Positions 56,278 to 64,000 of a stretch of DNA of 64,000 nt are shown here, one piece after another (within the stretch, counting starts at the first letter, position 1; each line of letters starts with the position of its first letter). Both the position numbers and the translations under genes were made by a program. The notes under the pieces are model-generated. The model was given only the letters and a program-made list of their open reading frames with translations, ran no database searches and was not told where the DNA came from. Origin of the DNA: Neostapfia colusana (lineage: Eukaryota; Streptophyta; Magnoliopsida; Poales; Poaceae); NCBI GenBank assembly GCA_030760725.1, contig JASWHV010000019.1, forward strand, positions 36,583,944-36,647,943, given 5' to 3'.

Positions 56278-59200
56278 ACAAGTTCATCCTTAGTTCATCT
56301 TTTAGCCACAAGTTAACAGTTCATGAATATGAAATTTAGTGAGCAATATTTGGTGGCACACATGTAATAATACAATTATATCATAACAGCAATATTGAAT
56401 CATCACATTTCATACATTAGCCTACGTCACGACTCAGTGAACAAGCGGTACTCAACACCGCGAGGGACGGCGAATCGACTCGATATACACCTGCAGGGAG
56501 ACCCAAAGAGCACGTCACGTACGCCCACCCGTGGAGCTGCACAGCACGCTCACTCAATGTCGTACGGGACAACCTTTCACCCAACAGCCCAAACGTCAAA
56601 CCGGTCGCACCGAAACAAGCAGGAGGTTCCATACACGGAGCATCTCGCTATGCCCATTAGCAGATTTCCACCTTGCTGCCCTCAGCCTACACCTATAAAT
56701 CGGTGCGTTTTGCCTCGATGCTCGGAGGTACAGGTTACATCGGTTTATCGGGGCCCATATATCCGATCTGCCTTCGGTACGTTCAATACTTGTTCAGCAG
56801 GGCCACACACGGATCAGTCCTCAATCAACACGGACAGGGCTGCGCACACAAGACTTCCTCATGCTGCGCCCTAGCCCCTGCATAGTCTCATTTTCATTAC
56901 TAAAGTGATCTCACATCATTCGAACCAATCCCGTGTGTCCCAAGCCTAAACTCGCGAGTAGATTCCAACTACTCGACTTGTACTGAAGTCCTATGAATCA
57001 TCAAGCATAGCCTATCAACTCGAGGTCTTAGATACTACCCTCACTCTTATAGGCAAATTCTGGTTATGCAAGTGGGGTTCCATCCATCCTACACCTAATG
57101 CACATTCATACTTCACACTAGAAATGTAAACAAAGCAAAACTTTACAAAAAGGTTAATGCAAACCGGGGCTTGCCTTGTTCCTGCTGGTCAGTGGTTAAA
57201 GCTTCGTCCGGAAGAAGGAAGTCGAGCACTTCCGGAGTCTCCTCGCCTTCAGCGACTACATATTAATGAGATACTACATGTCAATTCAATTGCAATGTTT
57301 AAACTTGAATAAGTAATTACTATAGCTCTAGCTAGCCCTCCCCTTTGGTTATGAATTTTTTATGGTGGCTTGGTAGGGTCCTAACCAGAGTCTTGACAAA
57401 GTTTCATTTGAACCAAGGTTCATTTGAGCCTTGTACAAATAAAAACCTATTTGGTCAATATTAGAGCTTCTAAGGAATTCCAGGGGTTTTCATGGCTCCA
57501 ACCATTACTTTATGGAAACTAGAATTTGAGATAGTTCTAATGGAATTGGTTTCATGTCATTTGAAGAATTCTAGAGGAAGTTATTCCCTAAACAAGATTT
57601 GAGAAAATCTGAAAAATGTTTCTGTACATTTTTCTATTTCTCAGGGCAGTTCACTTAATCACACCATTAGGGGGACTAAATGAACTTGGATGAGTCTGAA
57701 AATTTTACTGTGACTAAAGGATTTTCCAATGAACCTCCCTGCCAAATTTCAGAATTTTTCATAAAGTAATCCTCCAGATAAAATTCCTAACAGTTTGAAC
57801 TTTAGGGATTAAATTCTGGAAACTATTAAGTTTCATGAGCTGAAATTTGTATTGCTGGAAGGTACTCGAAATTCTGAGTTCAGAAAAATTTGGTTCACTG
57901 AATTTGGAGCTTCCTAGCAAAAGTTCTATTTATTTGAAGTTGGACCAAATCTGAAAATTCAAATAAAGTTTAAACTGTCGGGTGGGGTCCCCGGCTACGT
58001 CTCAGCATCTCAGCTAACCCACACGGGGGTCCGCAGAGTCATCCGCGCAGTCGCACGGGATCTCGGTGCCACAGAAGATCCAGGGCGCTTTCAGCAGAGA
58101 CCGACACGCGGGGCCCGTGGTGCTTCTTCAAGCTCGCGCTCCCGCGGCTCCCCGCCGCCCCCTTCACCGGAGAGCTCGCCGCCGGGCATCCTGCTGCCCG
58201 GCCTCTGACGAAACTCACCGCCTGTGCATATTTCGGCGTGGGTAACACGGTGGTGCCCTCAACAGAGCTCGGCAACGGCCAGAATAGTGCTCCCGATGGT
58301 AACAGCGGCCGAGAGCTCATCGGCGACGTCGAACTCGGTGTCCTCTGCACCTTTTTCGACGCGGTTTGCTCGGGGAGCTCCGCTGACACTTGCTGATCAC
58401 GGACATGAGCACCAATCCCCGTGAAAACGGCCGCCACTATGACCTCACTGGCGAGGTGCCCTGTTTCCAGCCACCGGGCCAAAATTTTCACAGAACTAAG
58501 GCCCTAGCGCATGGAACCGGTTGCTACTTGATCGAGGAGGTGCACTAGGTGTTCTAGAGCGTGTGTGAGCTATAGCTTAACCGGCGGTTGCTTCTGTGCA
58601 ACAAATTTGGCCATAGACCGGACTCTAACCCTAATACGCTTTGAGGAAGAAAACCAGAAATTCTTGCGCTACACCGCCGGAACAGGCGCACGGTCTCCTC
58701 CCACAGCTTCAGCAGAAGTAAGCGCAACTTTTCCTCTATGTTGACGGCGTGTGAAACCGTCAGGATCGGCCGGTCACCGGTGATCAGAGTCGGCGGCGTT
58801 GAGTTCTTGCGCGGAAACAGGAGAGTAGCTCGGGTTGGGCTCGTTTGTGCTCAGGAAACAGAAGGAGGGGTGAAGCAGCTCGTGTGCTGGCCTTTGAGCT
58901 GAGATTTTTAACCGTGAGGTGGAAGTCTGAGCGCTGCTGGCGTTCGGGCGCGGTCGCGCTGGCGCGCGCGCGGCTTCGGCCGATGAAAAGATCACCTGAG
59001 GAAAACCTCAGTGTGAAGGCTTCTGACCTGTGGGCCCCTCCCCTGTAATCCTCTCTGGATTTTTCCCTCTGTTTTTGCTGAAAATATCCCCAGCTACTCA
59101 CAATTGAATGTGAGACTTAATCATCAAGTCAAAGTTTGAATTTGGTTTCCCAAATTTTAAATTTGTTTGGCTAAATTTGCTTCACATTTGAACTGAAATT

Positions 59201-59646
59201 AAAATTCAGTTTTGAATTATTGCAAATTTAGCTCCCGACAAGATGAACTCCAATGGGGATGAAAATTTGTGGACTAACTCAGAAAAATGTGCTGAGTTTG
59301 AATATGAAGCCAACTTTTGAATCCAAGTGATGAAAATTGCTGCAATTTGGATTTACATTCAAATTGGCCTCTTTTTCAAATGCCTCCAAAAGTGCCTAAA
59401 AATGTTGGATTTGCATGAAATTTGGCCTGAACCTTCCCAAGACTATTTAAGTTCTAGGGGTGAGCTCAACTTCTCATGTTCATGTGTAGAAATCTTACTT
59501 TGTGAAAGTTAGGGCTTTCCCCTCTAATCACCCTTTTTATGGAGGTTACTTGCTCTTCACAAGTATTCACAAGATACCCACAACAAAAGCTGTGGTGTTG
59601 TGAGGTGATGAAAAATTTTGCAAGTCCCTTTTCTTGGGCTTTTACA
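56278..59646 (-). mobile_element. G-type LTR, lacking its 3' end
   Basis: On the minus strand it starts at 59646 (TGTAAAAGCCC) and runs to 56278, where H interrupts it. 56278-57100 aligns well with LTR G from 38518. The last ~490 bases present in G (38030-38517) are missing on the other side of H. It contains AAACCGGGGCTTGCC near 57161, a GC-rich core (about 57970-59040) and GTGGGCCC at 59030-59037. Open frames here, such as 58039-58491, are not conserved and are not called. Confidence 0.75.
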
Positions 59647-61748
59647 ATAAACATCACCAAAAACAGTCCCAAAACCAGTGCCAAACCATACCCAAATAAC
59701 CATCCCAAGTTTTGCCTCTAATCATGGAAATTGGCCAGGTGCTTGTAACAGGAAGCACGGCTATCATGATAGTTTTACACTCTGCAGAGATGGCACCACT
59801 TTACCCACTAGTTTGTGATTTCGACACCCGTTTGCGACTAGAGAAAATCTCCATTATGCCACTACACAACCGTTGGTGTATGGCCAAGAGATCACAAAAT
59901 AGCATTTACAAAGGGGCTACTAGAATGTATGGAGCCACTGAGGTTTCGCCGGCAGGCTTGAATCTCCATTCTCCCACCCACGGGCCCCCTCGTATGCCAT
60001 GCAGTTCCCAGGGCAGTCCTCCTCGACTCCCATTTCCTGCGCTATCCAATGGTCCATAACAAGCTAGCAACACACCTAATTAGTCAGCTAACCCGCACCC
60101 ATATTTGGTCTTGTGGTGGCACTGTTTTCCTGGCATGTTCTCGCACGAACCGGTTCATAGATCTAAGGCAAGCAAACCACCATCTTCATTCTCACATAAC
60201 CACAAGCCAAGCTTGCCTAGATCTCCCTGATTCCATGCTAATTAACATCATCATGTTCTCATTATCTTTAATCTTTATGAGTGCAGTAGCTAAACAAGTT
60301 TATTTCAGTTTTCCCGAATCCCGTATGTTATGCGATGCAAAATAGAAAATTGACAATACCCAACTCAACATGTTTCCCGGCGACAAGGGTGGCTAACAAA
60401 ACTAGTAAACTCCTACTAAAGGGTTTCCCATCAAGTTGACACGAGAAAGCAGTTTTCACAAACAAAACAGTTCAAAAACTCAGGTTCAACATGGTCAAGG
60501 GGCACTTGCCTTGCTTCCGCGGATTGTGTTGCTCAAGTGTCTTGAAGTCTTGGTGTTGGAGGTCCTTGTAGATGGCCTCTTGAGCGTGTTCTTCTATTCA
60601 CGACCACGTACATACAAATAATACAGCAATCAATGTTATGCACAAGCTTTACTCAAAATGCAATGATGTGGATGCATCCTATGGTGCAGCCTATAGTGAT
60701 CAGTTTGCATGTGTTCTTGCAAGTTTTAGTAAGCTTTCATGGGGTTTTACGATGAACGGTGCTTATGGAATTATGTGTGGACGTGGCTATGATCCTAACT
60801 CGAGTAGTAGATCAATTCCACCATCAAAACTTAACCGGAACGTGATATACCTACGTGCAGTAGCTCCTGCTCGCAGGGGGTGGAGAAAAACGGGTTCGTA
60901 GAAACAGAAGTGACGTGGTAAGAGGGGTGACAGGGACCTACTTCTCTTCTTCTTCCTCTCCTCCTTGCGGCAAGCCTTCTTCCCTTGCAATGACAGGCAG
61001 CTAGAGTCTTTCCTCATGGAAGAATAGAGCTGAGGCTAGAGCAGGATGTTGGAGTCTTCTTCTCCGGCGACGGCGAGGCGGGGCAGAGCTTCGACGGCGG
61101 CCAAACACCAGCAGGGGCGGCAACCAAGGCTTGGCAGCAAGGAGAGGGCAGTGGATTGGGGGGAGAGGGTTTTATTTATAAGGGGAAAAATAGCCAAGGG
61201 GGCTAGGATTTCAGTAAACCTTTTAATCAAGGGACGGGATTTAATTTGAGAAAAGGTGGGAGCTAGGGTATGAGATTTAATCCAATATTGTCCATCAAGG
61301 GCTGAGATTAATTAAGGGAAAAGAAAATCCCAAAGGGGGGGATATGGTGCGGCTAGGGTTTCTCCCCCTAAGAGGGTGCGGCCAAGGGGGAGAAAATCCT
61401 CAAAGTGGGGGAAATCCCTACGGATTTTTGGCCGGCCAAAAATGGGGAAAATTCTCCCAAATGTGGGAAAAAATTTCCTAGGGGGAATTTTACAAGGAAA
61501 ATAGGGGAAAATTAGGGGGCGAATTAAGGTGGAATTGGGGGAAATTAAGGGGGGTTAGGGCGGCTAGGTTTATTTTTATTTATTCATTTTTTCCTTGTTA
61601 TTTTTATTTATTTTCTTTTCTATTTATTTTTATTATTTCCTATTATTTATTTGTTTCTATATTCCTTCCTCCCTTTTCTTCTTCATTTTAAATGCTTCTC
61701 TACATGAAAATGGATGCAATGCAAGGTGATGAATATGAGGGTGTTACA
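59647..61748 (-). mobile_element. F 5' LTR, 3' end missing
   Basis: Starts on the minus strand at 61748 (TGTAACACCC) and matches the F 3' LTR remnant over 61423-61748. It shares little with the A, B, C and G LTRs. U5 and PBS are not present; they were lost with the F leader at the G-type/H junction. A TATA-like box is at 61173-61180. Nothing coding is recognised. Confidence 0.75.
61173..61180 (-). promoter_or_regulatory. TATA-like box in F 5' LTR
   Basis: The minus strand reads CTTATAAATAAAA, about 570 bases into the LTR and followed by a C-rich stretch typical of a plant leader. The assignment rests on this motif alone. Confidence 0.4.
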
Positions 61749-62168
61749 CTTGGTCTTCTAGAAAACAAACTTCAGTTGCACAATCCACAGCCGAATCTGA
61801 ATATGTAGCTGCTGCTAGCTCTTGCTCACAAATTCTTTGGATTGTTCAAACACTTAAGCACTATGGGGTTGATCTAGATAGTGTTCTACTGTTTCTAATA
61901 ACACTAGTGCGATTGCATTGCTTAAAACCCCGTGCAACATTCTAGAACAAAGCATATTGACATTAGGTATCACTTTCTCCGTGATAATGTTGAAAAAGGA
62001 AACATTGTGCTTCACCATATAGATACCGAACAACAATTGGCTGGCATTTTTATAAAACTCTTGGATTTCACTCGTTTTTGTTTCATTCGTAGTGAAATAG
62101 GTGTTATGCATCCTCATGTAATTGGAATAATTACTCGTTATACATTTTGTAGTTTTTGCCATGACTAG
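61748..62168 (+). pseudogene. Ty1/copia RNase H C-terminus (element J)
   Basis: The frame starting at 61748 reads TWSSRKQTSVAQSTAESEYVAAASSCSQILWI, a typical copia RNase H with the TAESEY motif, followed by LKHYGVDLDSV. It then shifts (NNTSAIALLK in a second frame) and shifts again at about 61930 (QHSRTKHIDIRYHFLRDNVEKGNIV, then TEQQLAGIFIKLLD and EIGVMHP). At least two frameshifts make it a pseudogene. The sequence resembles SIRE/Maximus-type copia elements. The upstream part is outside the window because F is inserted here. Confidence 0.9.
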
Positions 62169-62914
62169 TAATTGGAATAACTACTTATACTAAATCTGGT
62201 CATGATCGAACTTTCTTGCTATTTTGAACTTGTTGCATGCTCACAAGTGCTTTTAATAATGAAAAATTAATCAATCACTTATCCACATGTTGTGCTTTTA
62301 TAATCAAATGGAAAAATAAGATAAGATCAAGAGAATATGCATGCATCGCACTTCTTCTTTTGAGATGGCTTATCATTGCACTTAGATATGAACTTGAAAG
62401 AAGTTTTGTATGACTAAAACCATGTCCTTAATATTCTGATTGTCAAATGACATAGGCTTGGCTTGGTTGGTTAGAATAAGGATGATGCGGCATATAATCT
62501 CTTGCAATTGTCATATGATCTGAACTTGTGCTTTAAAAGATAATGAAAAATGCAGCAACAGGTGACTTGATCTCTAGCACGGCTTACACTACTTTATGTA
62601 TCTCATTGATGTGATAGTGTAAGTTATTTGAAAGTATGACTTGGACGATCTTTGTTTTATATGTATACGTCATATTATGCTCATAATAAATTGAAATTTC
62701 TCTTTTGGACCTTGCTGAATACATTGTCAAAGGGGGAGAAATATGTCACATATTGCACAAAAAAATCTTCTCAGGGGGAGAATTTGTTTTTTTTTCAAAT
62801 TTATTTCTCATTTGATTTTTTATTTCAAAAAAGGGGAGAAATTTGCTTTCAAAACTTTTTCATGTGAATGAGCCCATGTTCGGATTTCTATGTGGTGTTG
62901 CCAATGCATTCATC
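62169..62914 (+). other. J 3' non-coding region with repeated purine tracts
   Basis: AT-rich sequence between pol and LTR, without a recognisable protein. It carries AGGGGGAGA-like tracts at 62731, 62773 and 62831 before the presumed working tract at 62915. No envelope-like frame is seen. Confidence 0.6.
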
Positions 62915-62924
62915 AAGGGGGAGA
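62915..62924 (+). other. Polypurine tract of J
   Basis: AAGGGGGAGA followed by T and the LTR start TGTGAAATC at 62926. This is typical of copia elements. Confidence 0.8.
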
Positions 62925-63866
62925 TTGTGAAATCTATATGTGCTGAATACATTGGCAATTAGAATAAAAGTGAGGATTTACATTCATAGTTTTGAATATT
63001 GATAAAATACCCGCTTCGGATTGTCCGAACTTCTCATTGCATTTCAGGAGTAACTGTCACTGCAGAGCAGCTGTTTTCATAGTGTTTAATTTTCAGCCAC
63101 TCTATTTTTAACTTGGAATGTTTTGAACTTGCTTCTTGGCTTATGGAATGTTCGCTTAGTATTCTCTTACTAAAATTTTTATGTGTTATGGCTGATTATG
63201 GTGGGTAATACATTGCTATGGTTTACATCATGCTTATGTGAGGCGCTCATGTAAGGTGTTGTGGTTTTCGGACTAACGTGAGTCAAGTCGCGGACTTCTG
63301 CTCAAAAAAGTGGATGGTTGTTCATGTGCAGGTGTTGCTTGAGGTCAAGACATGGCTGGTGATGGAGATCCTTGAACTAGTCTTAGGGGGAAGATGAGGT
63401 TCAACAACAAATATTGGGAGGAATTGTGGTTGAGCTGATCGGGAGGTCATGCAGCATGTTTGGGTCAAGAACAATGCATATGAAGGTGTTGTGAACATTT
63501 TGAAAAGTGTTTGCACGTATGCCAGGGTTGCATGGATGAGGCTACATTATTCCAAGGCATGGTGAAGAGATATGGAAGTGAAGACATGGTTGAAAAGGTT
63601 CAACCGGCTGAATTTTGCGCTCAGGCTGCGCCTGAGGCGATTATGGTTCGTTTATGGAAAGTTTTGAGTTGGTTATAATAGGATTTCGTGTTAGGCACGA
63701 AGTAGAATTATTTTAGGAATGTTTGGGATGTTCCTAAGGTGTTTGGAAGTCTTAATATTGCTTCTATCTGCGTATAGAAGAGTCTTGAGCAGTTTTAGAT
63801 AGTTAGAGTTTGAATCCAAGTAGGAGTAGGAGTCCTAGTTTGGATTTGGTTGGCCTTAGGGCTGGT

Positions 63867-63874
63867 TATATAAG
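63867..63874 (+). promoter_or_regulatory. TATA box of J LTR
   Basis: TATATAAG in GGCTGGTTATATAAGCAAG, about 60 bases before an AATAAA signal. The arrangement is usual for a copia LTR promoter and R region. Confidence 0.65.
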
Positions 63875-63934
63875 CAAGGGAGGACAAAGCTCATTGACAG
63901 CATGACTTGTGGCTGCTTCTACTAAGTTTTGATC

Positions 63935-63940
63935 AATAAA
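63935..63940 (+). terminator. Poly(A) signal of J LTR
   Basis: AATAAA in GATCAATAAAATTCG, downstream of the TATA box by about 60 bases. Confidence 0.5.
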
Positions 63941-64000
63941 ATTCGTAGTTTAGAGGAGCTTTGGTGCCTTGTTCGTCCGACTTGCTTCAGACAAGTTTTT

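Larger units (their letters stand above)
2586..61748 (-). mobile_element. Element F: chromodomain Ty3/gypsy element, host of most insertions
   Basis: F is on the minus strand and is split into 59647-61748 (5' LTR), 41903-44356 (leader, gag, protease, RT start), 37800-38029 (RT middle) and 2586-5132 (RNase H, integrase, chromodomain, PPT, 3' LTR start). The coding order is continuous across the gaps: the RT sequence stops at 41908 and resumes at 38029, then stops at 37805 and resumes at 5132. The LTR pieces at both ends match each other over the stretch beginning TGTAACACC/TATAACACC. F sits in copia element J: its right flank is J RNase H coding sequence, with candidate duplication CTTGG at 61749-61753. 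The left flank is outside the window. Confidence 0.8.
62926..64000 (+). mobile_element. J 3' LTR (copia), running off the right edge
   Basis: Starts TGTGAAATCTATATG after the polypurine tract. A TATA box (TATATAAG, 63867-63874) and a poly(A) signal (AATAAA, 63935-63940) sit in promoter/R order, so the LTR end should be close to or just beyond 64000. No open frame of note. Confidence 0.8.

Noticed and set aside
58039..58491. 150-codon open frame (-) in G-type LTR
   Set aside because: Same reasons: LTR core, no conservation.
61560..61680. T-rich tract as a poly(A)/LINE tail
   Set aside because: The same tract occurs in the F LTR remnant at 2730-2870, so it is part of the F LTR.
1..64000. CRISPR arrays, bacterial operons, tRNA or rRNA genes
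   Set aside because: No regularly spaced short repeats and no tRNA or rRNA-like segments were seen; the only tRNA-related words are retrotransposon primer-binding sites.

Overview
The window is a nested stack of LTR retrotransposons from a plant nuclear genome. A grass is likely, from the very long GC-cored LTRs, the chromodomain Ty3/gypsy (Tekay/Del-like) pol proteins and the initiator-Met-tRNA primer sites. I see no host gene, tRNA, rRNA or CRISPR array. All proteins that can be recognised are retrotransposon Gag, protease, reverse transcriptase, RNase H, integrase and chromodomain, and nearly all are broken. Element letters (A, A', B, C, F, G, H, I, J) are my own labels.

Layout from outside in. 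A Ty1/copia element J (+) is the outermost host. Its RNase H end, polypurine tract and 3' LTR lie at 61748-64000, and its front part is off the left edge. Gypsy element F (-) sits inside J and supplies 2586-5132, 37800-38029, 41903-44356 and 59647-61748. Its coding order gag, protease, RT, RNase H, integrase, chromodomain reads from right to left through the interruptions. F is interrupted by LTR I (930-2585), by element B (+, 5133-37799, in the RT/RNase H junction), by LTR G (38030-41902, within RT) and by a G-type LTR carrying element H (44357-59646). I is itself cut by a C-type LTR (1-929). B is cut by a C-type insertion (5639-16541) and, in its 3' LTR, by the near-complete element A (-, 20095-34431). 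C is cut by the one-LTR insertion A' (7576-11903). The deepest nesting is five levels: J, F, B, C, A'.

Target-site duplications support the order. They are CAAAA for B (with one-base slips), TCCAG for C, TCCAA for A', and TCCAG/CCCAG for A. A and H are the two best preserved elements, belong to one family and lie in opposite orientation. Both have LTRs of about 4 kb, a leader of about 1.5-1.7 kb, a gag-pol reading frame, a PBS with tggtatYagagc, and a polypurine tract. A still has a 926-codon open pol frame, but its RT active site is mutated. H has four nonsense codons, a frameshift and an integrase active-site change.

The long LTRs of different families share an architecture: an AT-rich outer part, a GC-rich core of about 1.2 kb bounded by GTGGGNCCCAC-like palindromes, a GGCAAGCCCCGGTTTGCAT-like block, a TATATAAG box in the A-type LTRs, and a U5 stem-loop just before the LTR end. 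The stem-loop shows compensating base changes between families. These shared non-coding blocks, the one-LTR-plus-PBS insertions and the absence of a Gag zinc knuckle in family A/H are the most interesting observations.
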